The notes beneath the pieces are model-generated. The model searched no databases, had not been told where the DNA came from, and saw nothing but the letters and a program-made list of their open reading frames with translations. From Oscarella lobularis (lineage: Eukaryota; Porifera; Homoscleromorpha; Homosclerophorida; Oscarellidae): a DNA stretch of 64,000 nt. Shown one piece after another: positions 31,361 through 40,539 of the stretch; positions within the stretch are counted from its first letter, which is position 1; each line of letters starts with the position of its first letter. The stretch is taken from NCBI RefSeq assembly GCF_947507565.1, contig NC_089179.1:2745747-2809746 (forward strand). Reading direction: 5' to 3'. The translations under genes and the position numbers were made by a program.

Positions 31361-32335
31361 TTATTTATCAGTAAGCAATGACTTCCTTAGGCTCCTGCTC
31401 TTGGCAACTCTAACACCCTTTTCCCTTTTATACTGTTCAAACAAACTCGCCGCTATTGAATATCCGCGAATACGAACGAAAACGGAAACGATTTCATGCA
31501 ACAGTTCCTCCTGCTCTGGGCAATCTGCGTCGGGCGTAAGCCCCTGCCAGAAGAGGAGTACGTCGTGCGCCTCGGTGATTTGTTCGCGGACGCCTTGAAT
31601 GTTGCTCTGCGTCATTAGAGGCAGAAGATCCCGCAGTCGTCGCTCCACTGACACAAAGAAATCGAAAGCCTCATCGCTCACTTTGAAAAGGCTAGCCCGA
31701 TTGGCCCGCCGAATCCAAGCCGCTGAATCGATACTATCCCCGACGTCATCGCCAGCGTTATCCTCAGCAGCATTTTCCTGTATAAGCCGCTCCAACACTG
31801 TCCAAAACGCCTCCCTATCGTTCTTTCCGGACGACCCAAATTTACGGAGGAGTTGGTACGGAATGAACCCGCACATGTCCCTCAGCGCATTCAATTCATC
31901 GCTGGATATTTCGATTTCCGAAGGTCCCTGCCACGCAACACCGACACCGTCACCACCCTCACGCCGGAATTGCTTCAAAATTTCCGCCTTATAAATGTTA
32001 TCACTCACGGACTGCTCTAGGAGGCGGTCGGACGTGGAGCTCTCGATGGACGCAAGCAAACACTCCCAGTTGAGCGGCAGAGCCGTGGCGGATGCCTCCT
32101 GAAAGGCGATTGATGCCTTTTCCCTTCGGATAGAAGCCGTCTCGCCGCCCACACCGCAATTCACGCAGTCTGCTATCGTCGATACGATCGTGTTCACTGG
32201 CGATGCACAGACGGATCTTTCCAGCTGATTCAGGAGCTTTTTCGCCATTTCCGTAGCCGTCTCGAGACGCGGAGAATACGTAGTGCACACAGCTTCGGCA
32301 ATGAACGACTCCAGACCGCGTTTGAAGGCGTCCAT
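31361..32335 (-). CDS. Intact second ORF of the P-type element (324 aa, function unknown)
   Basis: An uninterrupted ORF starting at ATG 32,335 (MDAFKRGLESFIAE) and ending at 31,361, with no stops despite decay of its neighbours. Visible features: IEISSDELNALRDMCGFIPY (about the middle), AAWIRRANRASLFKVSDEAF, and a C-terminal LLHEIVSVFVRIRGYSIAAS followed by a basic KSRSLRKSL tail. No zinc finger or transmembrane segment. I recall similar proteins as multicopy genes in invertebrate genomes, with no assigned function. An N-terminal homologue sits at 58,060-58,305 beside the same kind of element end, so the ORF belongs to the element and is not host sequence. Confidence 0.75.
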   Translation of the reverse strand: MDAFKRGLESFIAEAVCTTYSPRLETATEMAKKLLNQLERSVCASPVNTIVSTIADCVNCGVGGETASIRREKASIAFQEASATALPLNWECLLASIESSTSDRLLEQSVSDNIYKAEILKQFRREGGDGVGVAWQGPSEIEISSDELNALRDMCGFIPYQLLRKFGSSGKNDREAFWTVLERLIQENAAEDNAGDDVGDSIDSAAWIRRANRASLFKVSDEAFDFFVSVERRLRDLLPLMTQSNIQGVREQITEAHDVLLFWQGLTPDADCPEQEELLHEIVSVFVRIRGYSIAASLFEQYKREKGVRVAKSRSLRKSLLTDK

Positions 32336-32420
32336 CGCAACGGAGACACGCCTAGTACCACGACTAGTCACGTGATCACGTGATTTGCCTATCCCTCTCC
32401 ATTTTCTATCTATGGTTGCA

Positions 32421-32639
32421 CCGCTTCGCCTCCGATGATGTTCAAAAGTGCAGTTACGCGCACGGGTTCAGGTCGCGTGTTGAGTTCGTGGCGATTTCGT
32501 AGTATTTACACTCACAAGCAAACAGTTTCCGGTGTTGTCCTTTGTACGCCGGATCGGAGAGGTCCAACTCCGAAGGCTGCTTCGCGTTGTGGTATACGAA
32601 TTGCGGGACACGCGCGCCTCCATCTCCTCCTTGTGCCAT
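32421..32639 (-). pseudogene. Gypsy gag N-terminus
   Basis: The start ATG at 32,639 (MAQGGDGGARVPQF) lies just inside the primer-binding site. The first frame stops at 32,454. A neighbouring frame (VTALLNIIGGEAVQ) runs to the P-type insertion at 32,421 and joins LYEAYVWED at 29,599. One frameshift therefore lies near 32,480. Confidence 0.8.
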
Positions 32640-32652
32640 TGCTGATTATATC

Positions 32653-32671
32653 GAATCGACTCCTGACACCA
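32653..32671 (-). other. Primer-binding site of the gypsy element
   Basis: The minus strand reads TGGTGTCAGGAGTCGATTC directly after the LTR. The CCA-complement start and the following bases fit the 3' end of a Leu-type tRNA. Confidence 0.7.
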
Positions 32672-32787
32672 TTTAACGCGTGTTTACGTTGTGCTCTATT
32701 GCTTACAGAGTGCTATCTAGACTCGTGCAGGACATCTATATAGGAGCTTAATCTACTCAGCTGTTTTATATCTAATAGTTCGTCACA
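32672..32787 (-). repeat. 5' LTR of the gypsy element
   Basis: 116 bp, matching 24,356-24,471. The terminus next to the primer-binding site reads TTTAACG on plus instead of TGTAACG, so the canonical CA end has mutated to AA. Confidence 0.92.
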
Positions 32788-34579
32788 AGATCTCCTTGCA
32801 TGAAAGACGGCCAATGCACCAAACACTATCCAAGACAGTTTTTGCACGAGACCATCACATCTCCCCTATACCGACGTCGATCTCCAGGAGACGGTGGAGT
32901 AGAAACGACCATAGGCAGATTTCACGTCGACAACAGGTGGGTCGTTCCGTAGAGTCCATTTCTATCTCGCACTTTCGACTGCCACGTGAACGTCGAATGC
33001 TGCGCGCTGAAATACCTCATGGCCTACTTGAACAAGGGCAAAGACAAAGCTGTCGTCGGCTTGGCAAATCGGCACAGGAACAACGAAATTACGCGGTACC
33101 AAATAGCGAGATACATTAGTACAAACAAAGGCGTTTGGCGCATGCTGCAATTTGCCATTCACAACCACTTTCCAGCAGTCGAACAACTTCAAATCCATCT
33201 GAAAAACGTTCAGAGAACGGTTTTCAGCGTTCAGAACGCCCCGAACCGTGCAGCAGAACCTCCTGCTACGACTTTGACAGATTTCTTCCAGCTCTGCGCT
33301 TCTGACGATTTTGCCAAAACTCTACTGTACATCGACGTTCCGCGAAACTACAGATGGGTGAAAAAAAGTGGCAGAGAAGAATACAAGGTCACCTCGTGCC
33401 CAAAACTGACGGCATTAGAAAGTCAACAACTTTAGGACGCATTTACACGGTTCATCCCAAAAACACCGAATGCTATCTTTTGCGACTTCTTTTCCTTCAC
33501 GTTCGAGGACCGACGTCTTTTGCAGAATTACGAACAGTAGATAGTACCGTTTTTGATACGTACGCCGAAGCGTGCCGGGAACGCGGACTTTTCGCCGATG
33601 ATCAGCATTGGCACCTGGCACTCACAGAAGCAACAGTCACCGATCGTCCTTACAAAATTCGCGACATGTTTGCCATCATGCTTCACATGTTCGAAATTTC
33701 CGATCCTCTTCGTCTATGGGAACAACACAAAGAAGCGATGGCCCAAGATTTCCTCCGAGCGCATCGCAGACAAGCTACCGTACACTGACGCAATTTGCAA
33801 TCAAGCATTACTTTGCATCGAAAACAAGCTGCTTTCATTTCCGGAAGGAAAGCCACTTAGCGATTACCACTTGCCCAGTCCTGATCGCTCTTCTGAGCAA
33901 GAAGACGACAGCCTTCCTAGAGAAATTGCCGCTGAATACTTTTATAACACTGCTGAAATGCAGGAACGACTGACAACGAGCGAACACTCACTCACGAAGA
34001 CCAAAGACACATTTACGAAGAATTACTTGCTTACGTCGCTCGAGGTCCCGACAATTCTATCGTTTTCCTCGATGCGCCAGGAGAAACAGGAAAAACCTAT
34101 TTGCTCAATCTTTTCCTTGATAAAATACGATCGCAAGGCGGCATTGCTCTTGCTGTGGCTTTCTCCGGAATTGCCCCAACACTTCTCACCGGCGGCAAAA
34201 CAGCTCACTCCGTTTTCAAGCTACCTCTCGACATCGCGCGCTACGAGCGTCCCACGTGCACCGTTCCAAAAAACACAACGAGAGCTCGACTTCTCTCCCT
34301 GGCCAAAGTCGCGGTATGGGACGAATGCACTAGGAACAACAAAAAAGCTCTCAAGGCATTAGACAGATCTCTGCGAGATATTCGCAACAACGACACACTC
34401 ATGGGAGGTCTGCCTCTAATACTGGCAGGAGACTTTAGACAAACGCTGCCTGTTATACCGAAAGGAACCAAGGTCGACGAGATCGCCGCATGCCTGAAAT
34501 GCTCACGCTCCATTTGGCCTAAAGTTCGAACTATGCGTTTGACATAATAATTTACTTTTGTTTATAGAATTATATTTAC

Positions 34580-35512
34580 CTGGTTGCTGAAGTAGGCCAG
34601 TCTATGGAGTTCACTGACGACGCGTATTTGACGAAGGTTTGCTAATTTGTCACTTTCAGGGTAATTGTTGGTAATGGCTTTTTCTAGCTGATCGAACAAT
34701 CCTGGGGCAATCTCCTTGCAAAAGTTCCTCATTGCGGTGGGATTATAAAAGCTTGTTTTTATGGGCGCTAAGATGCCTATAGAGTGCAGTCTGAAAGTCA
34801 CTGAATAGCTCCGGGAACGACTCTGTAAGGTACGTTATTTATAAGATAAAAATTATATATTATTGTACTCCTTACTTTGAGACTTCATTCTTGCCAATTC
34901 ATCACGGAGTTGCTGATTTTCTACTTCCAATTCCTGTATCCTGCCACGCGCGACGATCAGCTCTTCTTTTGCCCGCAGGAGTTTTGCTTCAAGCAAATTG
35001 GGTAAGAGATGGGCGCGTTCCTCTGGCTAGACTCATCTCTTTTGAATTGCTGAAAAATTATAGGATGTCGCTTTCGACTCACCTGAGCTGGGTTCCTCGC
35101 CGGTGCTACGACGCCTACCTGTACAGCACGTTTTGGCGGGGGGGGGGGGGGTGTAACGCGGGTGATTCAGAACGTCGGGCATAGATTCGATGTCCTCGCT
35201 GTGTTTTTTGCACAAATAGGGCGATACGGCATCACTGAGATCGTCCAAGACTTCGTTCAAGCGTTGTGGACAAAGGCGAAGACGACCAGCACACTCGATA
35301 TTACTAAAAACGGCCGCGCAGCAAAGCGATTCGTCGAACTGCCTGCTGCTGTGGCGATAGCAAAGCGAAACATCGTGGGCGAAGCCTCTCTGACGCGCAT
35401 CCTTTCCGGTGTACAAACGGACTCTTCCGTGGCAGGCCAATCCTCTGGATGTCCTAGATCGGGTAGTGTAACCTTCCTTCAACGCGGAAATGCACTCGTT
35501 TGAGCTGTCCAT
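34580..35512 (-). pseudogene. Unassigned RING transposon gene, copy A (truncated 5' exons)
   Basis: Homologous to the first exons of the gene at 52.4-56.0 kb. Exon 1 from ATG 35,512 (MDSSNECISALKEG) contains GKDARQRGFAHDVSLCYRH and repeated Cys (SLCCAAVF, PYLCKKHSEDIE). A roughly 14-base G homopolymer (35,137-35,151 on plus) codes a Pro run. It ends at a GTGAGT donor near 35,085. Exon 2 is a coiled coil (ELIVARGRIQELEVENQQLR). Exon 3 reads MRNFCKEIAPGLFDQLEKAI and VVSELHRLAYFSNQ, ending at a donor at 34,579. The remaining exons are absent because the sequence switches to Helitron at about 34,547. No TIR was found for this copy. Confidence 0.65.
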
Positions 35513-35569
35513 AGGAGATGCGAAGAGATCGGAGGCGCGGAAAAAATTCCACCTACGCGCCAACTCCCT

Positions 35570-36590
35570 CAGCTGAAGCGAGAAACCGAATGTTTACAAA
35601 AAGGTAAGCTTTGTGCTACATACGAATATGTGTTCACGCCTTTCGCATCGACGCGGAGGACCGTAACTAATTAGCGAACGTCGGATCTGCAACTTCTCTG
35701 CCCATTATCTAAATGGGCCCCTCTTCGTTTTTCGTGGCAAGTTGCGCAGACCAAGTTTATACGTTTGCGCGTGTGTTAGGCTTCGAGCGAAGCTTGCCCG
35801 AAGCCTGTAGGCCTTACCTAAACATTTCACAGAATGCTTTTCGGTTTATTGGTTGGCCAGAGTCTCGTGACGTCATTTTGGGTCGCGCATGCTCTATCGT
35901 TTTTTGGGTCCTGCTACATGTGCTTTTCGACGTTTGTCGACAATTTGAGCTTGTTCGGGAAAAACGCTCGAAAGCGAACGGAAACAAGCTATCTCTTTAT
36001 CATGCTGCGGTAAGTCAATAGGCGGAGGTCGTTCCGTTTAGCCACACATTACCCTAACGTAATTTAGGCACGCCCCGCGCAAAAATCGCCCTACGGCCGA
36101 CAAACGAATGGTTTCGGAAAGCCCAAAAATTTTTCGAATAACTCTAAGCGATAAAGGTGTTGCAATTAGCCGCTGCTAAAGAAATCACTACGTTTGTCTC
36201 AAAAATAGCCTAACGTTGGTCGAAGGCAAGCTTACTATCGCGTCGCTCAGGTAAAATCTGAAATTAATGATCGTCAAACGAGGCATCGCGGCAGGTAGAG
36301 GAAAGACCAAAGAACATATTGAAGTAGGTTTGCATTTTATTTGCAAAGAAAAATAATACTAACGCAAGTAAAACAGTAAGTGACGCTCATTTTCGATCGG
36401 ACGTGGGATGCACTGTATTCGTTCTCCGGGGCTCTTGAGCGGCGTGTTAGGGTCTGCTTAACAAATCACCGACTTCACCTCGCCTTCTGAATGTTTAGTC
36501 AGTACAGGATTATGAACAACCCTGAGATAATCACCTTTATCATAAGAATCACTATATCTTCCAGCGTTTCCTTCACAATGTTTGTTGGCA
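35570..36590. other. No gene recognised
   Basis: Contains a small hairpin near 35,780-35,810 (AGGCTTCGAGCGAAGC / GCCCGAAGCCT) and no supported coding region. A 102-codon plus ORF (35,713-36,021) has no recognisable motif. Confidence 0.4.
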
Positions 36591-36714
36591 AGAAGTGTAG
36601 TTTCACCACAGGAGCCTTTTTAAATTTTTTGCTATTTTGAAAACGTGGTCCTTTGTGAACAAGGAGAGCTCTTGACCACAGGAATCCTTTGCGTAGTTGA
36701 ACTCTCGGCTGCTA

Positions 36715-37054
36715 GTACAGCCGACCACGGTTGCCTTCAGAGGCCCCAGCCTCGTTTCTTGATGGCGTTGCAAAAATAAAATCACTGATGTTGAATTGTG
36801 CAGGATCACACTCGTCTAGCAGAGAATTCAACCGATCCATGTTAATGGCGATGCTTCGCTGGCGCTCGCACATGCCAATTTAAATGAACGAGCGAATCTA
36901 TAGTTGCCTCTGTTATAAAGTTTTTCATTTCCCGACAATTCTTACGTGATTTTTGCCAAAGTCTGTAAGAGTTGCAAAGAAAAACCACTGCGTTCATGAC
37001 TCTTTCAATAGTGAGCTTGTCTGACTCCTCAGACTTGGACTGGACAGGATTCAC
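36715..37054 (-). pseudogene. Unidentified coding-like remnant
   Basis: Minus strand: ERVMNAVVFLCNSYRLWQKS then REMKNFITEATIDSLVHLNW, and after a frame change MDRLNSLLDECDPAQFNISD with FIFATPSRNEAG. The composition is protein-like but the family is unknown. Confidence 0.3.
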
Positions 37055-37261
37055 CTGGGGCAGGCCATAAAAACCTTTCTGGACTCTGCCTAGTCGCTGT
37101 CAAACCCTGAGACGAAAACCGAAACGCTCTTATTTTCCACTGCCTCAAAGTGCTTTGCCAATGTTTCAAACTAATTCAAAATCTTTGTTTTTGAGAGTCC
37201 GCATTCCCTGCCAATCTAAAAATCAGCGCGTAATCACAGTGCAGTAAACCTTAAGTAGTAC

Positions 37262-37470
37262 AGTGAAACCTGCTATTACGGTCACCTGACTTAAACTGTC
37301 ACCTGCTTTATCCGGCCATTTTCGCTTGGTCCAGGCTAATCTTAACAGAGAGTATAGCTATTTTTTCTGGATAATACGGCGACCTGTTCATTACTTAGAG
37401 CGGCCACCAAATTTGGACCAAATCCTTGCCTGCAGTCCTCTTCATTACGGCCATCTAGTCATCTCTACCA
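37262..37470 (+). mobile_element. Tigger/pogo-type element end
   Basis: CAGTGAAACCTGCTATTACG preceded by TA (37,260-37,261) is the typical start of Tigger-like elements. GTCACC/GGCCACC motifs repeat downstream (37,280-37,410). The matching 3' end was not found near 39,560. Confidence 0.55.
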
Positions 37471-37471
37471 A

Positions 37472-37830
37472 TCAAACTAGGAAGTTCTCTACAAAATCCT
37501 TTCTTCCGATGAATTTGTAGAGACATGGCACTTCGAGTCCAAGTCCACGTCCGCGGTTCACCCTTTGACCGACGATTTCACACTCAATTGAGTTCCTTTC
37601 GCACTGTAGAAAGTAATGGGCAGTTCGGCTAATTTCTCGAGGAAGGTGTCCAACCACGATCCCATCTTTCTTTAATGCCTCTGCATATCGATCGTACACA
37701 TAGCCTAGCTCTATGTGCACCTGCAGAATTTCTCCTAAATCCGGTGTCAATTCAGCTAAATAAGCGTGATAACCTCGAAAAAACGAACGCAACTGAAAGA
37801 CACACGTGGCTGCTCCTCCATTACAGGTAA
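37472..37830 (-). pseudogene. HIRAN-like domain ORF, copy 1
   Basis: Minus strand: SFFRGYHAYLAELTPDLGEI, HIELGYVYDRYAEALKKDGI, VVGHLPREISRTAHYF and GLEVPCLYKFIG. The pattern RGYH.Y....P..GE.L....E..N..D..A.....G..VGHLPR matches HIRAN domains, which bind DNA ends in SWI/SNF helicases such as HLTF. Here the domain stands almost alone. The upstream exon junction is unclear (an acceptor-like TTTCAG lies before LRSFFRG). It lies between the Tigger end and the Tigger transposase, on the opposite strand. Confidence 0.6.
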
Positions 37831-37855
37831 GCGTGCTAACGCTCGATCCGAAATG

Positions 37856-39561
37856 TCCAAAGTAAAGCGACAAGAGCTTACCCTCAAGCAACGATTAGAA
37901 GTCATCGAGTACGCCCAAAGATACCCAGAAGCTGGCTCCCGGAAGATCGCGAGGGTTTTCAAGTGCGGGCTTGCGCAAATACAGTCAATTATCAAGGGAA
38001 AGGAAACCATTCAAAGAGATTTTGAAACCAACGCTCGACTCGATCGTAAACGACGCCGCGAAGGTAGCATAAGCGATGTGCATGAAGCAGCTTACCGTTG
38101 GTACAACATGGCACGAAACTATTACAGGCCCCGTGCTACAAGAGGAAGCGCGCATTCTGGCAGAAAGACTGAACGCCGACAATTTTAAGGCATCAAATGG
38201 ATGGCTGCAATCATTTAAGAAACGTCACAATATCAAGCAAGTTGTTGTCAGCGGTGAAGCCGGAGGCGTTTCAGAAGAAACTGTCAGAAATTGGCACGAA
38301 AGACTGCAAAGTCTTCTTCGAGGATACGAGGCAAAGGACATCTGGAACACTGACAAAACGGGGTTATTCTACATTAGACAAGGAGCCAAAACGACCAGGG
38401 GTGCTTTGTATCCAGAAATGGAAGCAAAGCTATAGCTATGATGATTACAAGATGCTGAGACGTAAAGGTCTTAAGGTGAAATCGTGGTGGTTTCGGTCTC
38501 GAGCTCGAAAAATCTTAGCAGAAGTCAAACCTGATGCCAAATTTTCATTCTCTGATTCTTGGTTTGATGTATTTAAATTCCGGTTTGGAATCAGCTTGCG
38601 TCGACCGACGAATGTTTCTCAAAAACAGCCAGCGATAAAGTAGAAGCTATTCGACACTTTCATAAAGGTATTTGTGAAAGAGCTTTATCAGGGAACACAA
38701 GTGATGTCTTATCATCACTTGGAAAATTTACTCTTCGCAACATTGGTAACGTTGACCAAACCCCTCTTCCATTTTGCTCCACAGATTGTGCGCCGTATGC
38801 TGACAAGGGTAGCAAAACGGTCTGGGTCAGAGGAGGTTTGTCTGGCCTAGACAAGAGACAGTGCACAGTTCAGCTAACGCTGTTTGCTGACGGGATACCA
38901 CGCGTCAAACCTCTTGTCATTTTTCGCGGCACTGGTCAAAGAATTACTCTCCGAGAAAGAGTCAAATACGATGGAAGAGTTTCTGTCGTCTTCCAACAAA
39001 ATGCTTGGTGCGACGAGAATTGAATGGCATTCTGGATTCAAAATAATTGGAAGCCTTCCTGCGATGGTTAAATGCTCCTCATTGCTGATCAGTTTAGAGT
39101 ACACAAAACCGAAGGAATTGTCAAAATGCTTAATGAAGAATGCAACACGGAGTTTGAATTCGTTCCTGGAAGAGCAAATGGTTTAGTCCAGCCAGTTGAC
39201 GTAATATTCAATGCTCCCTTCAAAGCGGCAGTCCACAAGTTGGCTACAAAACACCTCCATAGCAATAGAGATGCATACCTGCAGGGAAAAAATCACTGCT
39301 AGCGAACGGAGAGTTCTGCTTACCCAATGCACAGGAGACGCGTGGACGGAAACGTCGTCTAATTGAGAGATGATTACTCGAGGATTCAGAAAATGCGGAA
39401 TATCGGTCGCCGTTGATGGCTCAGAGGACGAACAAATTAATATTGCAGGTCTACAGGACTATGCCGTTGATGAGGATTATGTTGAACATTGCGACGAGGA
39501 TTGCGACGACGAAAGCGTTGACGGAGATGGGAGTGAAGACAATCCATTTGACATGATATAG
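37856..39561 (+). pseudogene. Chimeric Tigger/pogo transposase
   Basis: Two partly overlapping DDE_1-type proteins appear fused. Part 1 (37,856-38,400): LTLKQRLEVIEYAQRYPEAG (HTH 1), then NADNFKASNGWLQSFKKRHN (HTH 2) and DIWNTDKTGLFYIRQGAKT (first catalytic-site Asp). Part 2 (38,440-39,300) starts again with an HTH 2-type SDSWFDVFKFRFGISLRRPT and NVDQTPLPF, then QCTVQLTLFADGIPRVKPLV, a YDGRV/NAWCDE segment, IADQFRVHKT and FVPGRANGLVQPVDVIFNAP. The C-terminal acidic tail (ISVAVDGSEDEQINIAGLQD) ends at 39,561. Many frameshifts. Having two first-Asp segments and two HTH 2 segments shows a composite rather than one gene. Confidence 0.7.
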
Positions 39562-39702
39562 GTTTCCGTTTCTCAAGAGACTACTTTAGGGTAATAGTCT
39601 GGTGTCGCTTTATGTTATCTCTTTAGTCTGCTTTACTTAAGAACGCCTTCAGTTGTCGGCACAGCTTTTTCTTTACGCGAAATGTTTAAAGGCAAGGAAC
39701 CT

Positions 39703-39972
39703 CTAGACCCTTCTTCTGCCATTGACTTCTGCCCTTGCTTGTCCGCCGAGGCGAGGAAAGAACCAAACAAACTTCGACATCTCTCTAGGAACATGGCCGA
39801 CTGTCTCTCTGTTTTTCTTTAGAGAAACAGAGTAGCGGTCATGACAATTGCCAATTTCTCTTTGCAACAGCAAAACTTCTCCCATTGCAGGCTGCCAGAC
39901 AAATTTGTACACGTGGACACCGCGTATAACGCCGTCCACAGCCCACTCGCTCCGTTCAGCATCTGCCATCTT
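39703..39972 (-). pseudogene. HIRAN-like domain ORF, copy 2
   Basis: Starts at ATG 39,972 (MADAERSEWAVDGVIRG), then VHVYKFVWQPAMGEVLLLQR, NCHDRYSVSLKKN and ETVGHVPREMSKFVWFF. Homologous to copy 1 at 37.5 kb and on the same strand. The last part (GLEVPC...) is lost. Position-matched copies on both sides of the Tigger suggest a duplication or two independent insertions. Confidence 0.6.
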
Positions 39973-40017
39973 GTTCTCGTTGTGCGCATGTCTAAGCACT
40001 ACAAGCGCACTGTCAGT

Positions 40018-40536
40018 GGTCCGGCCAGAAAAGTGGTCCAGGGCCACTTTTTATGCCAGTAAAAGTGGCCCCGGACCACTTTTTATTCCAGAAAAAAGTG
40101 GCCCCGGACCACTTTTTATTCCAGAAAAGTGGTCCGGGGGCAAAAAGGTGGTCTTACCCACATTTTTGATATTTTTGTCGACGTCAGTTTATTTTACCTT
40201 ATTGAGAGGTTTGTATCACCACCCCCTTATTATTTGGAGCATGCACAAGACTCTCTGCTAAGTATTTGCAGGTCCGGACCACTTTCTTTGCTCAAAGAAA
40301 AGTGGTCCTACCTTGTCCGCACGGAAGCCTTGCATAGAAGAAGATCGTACATGCGTTGCGAAGGGGAGTGGATGCGCACGAGCAGTGCACTCGCGTATTT
40401 TGTCGTCGATGTACATCGCGAAGAGTACGCGTATGAGCAATTTCGAGCCCGGACCACTTTTCGGTAGGCCGGACCACTTTTCGAAGGCAAGAAAAGCCGT
40501 CGGGGGGGACCACTTTTCGGGCGGACCACTTTTCTG
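40018..40536. repeat. Field of GGACCACTTTT motifs in both orientations
   Basis: About fourteen copies of GGACCACTTTT or its reverse complement AAAAGTGGTCC, including GGGGCCACTT variants. They fall in three clusters (40,018-40,140; 40,272-40,315; 40,447-40,536), often paired as perfect hairpins (AAAGTGGCCCCGGACCACTT). The translated PLFIPEKSG repeats are a by-product. Confidence 0.88.
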
Positions 40537-40539
40537 GTG

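Larger units (their letters stand above)
29605..32415. mobile_element. Two-ORF P-type element inserted in gypsy gag
   Basis: Inverted ends CCATAGATAGAAAATAGAGA (29,605) and its near-complement ending CTATCTATGG (32,415), about 31 bp with one or two mismatches. TTGCA flanks both sides (29,600-29,604 and 32,416-32,420; CC is ambiguous, so the duplication is 5-7 bp). The gag frame is continuous across the empty site. A P-type transposase runs plus and an intact second ORF runs minus, converging near 31,300. Similar ends occur at 57,984 and 59,758. Confidence 0.88.
24356..32787 (-). mobile_element. Ty3/gypsy retrotransposon with 116-bp LTRs, TSD AGATC, carrying two later insertions
   Basis: Both ends carry 116-bp LTRs in direct orientation, and AGATC flanks both (24,351-24,355 and 32,788-32,792). 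On the minus strand the 5' LTR is the right one. A primer-binding site TGGTGTCAGGAGTCG (complement of 32,657-32,671), of the tRNA-Leu type, abuts it. A polypurine tract GAAAGAAAGGGAGA abuts the left LTR. Removing the P-type element (29,605-32,415) and the CAG element (25,546-26,755) leaves about 4.4 kb of gag-protease-RT-RNaseH-integrase and no envelope gene. The domain layout and short LTRs are like the mag group, which is inferred. Confidence 0.93.
24255..34547 (+). pseudogene. Helitron Rep/helicase gene, split by the gypsy element
   Basis: Helitron protein (rolling-circle Rep plus Pif1-family helicase). The left fragment ends LFATIPKHMIHGPCGLLNPR at 24,350. The frame is cut by the gypsy insertion and resumes at 32,793 with CMKDGQCTKHYPRQFLHETI, together the Helitron HGPCG...PCM..G.C.K.FP motif. 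A block HVNVECCALKYLMAYLNKGK (33,000) is the Rep-like region. The helicase part shows DAPGETGKTYLLNLF (Walker A, near 34,075), GIALAVAFSGIAPTLLTGG with AHSVFKLP, VAVWDECT (Walker B, about 34,312) and LPLILAGDFRQTLPVIPKG (motif III). Frames change at least four times. Coding stops at 34,547 against element copy A. The 5' start and the Helitron termini are not visible. Confidence 0.85.

Noticed and set aside
24356-32787. An endogenous retrovirus with an envelope gene
   Set aside because: No envelope-like ORF lies between integrase and the 3' LTR. The extra ORFs belong to the inserted P-type element.
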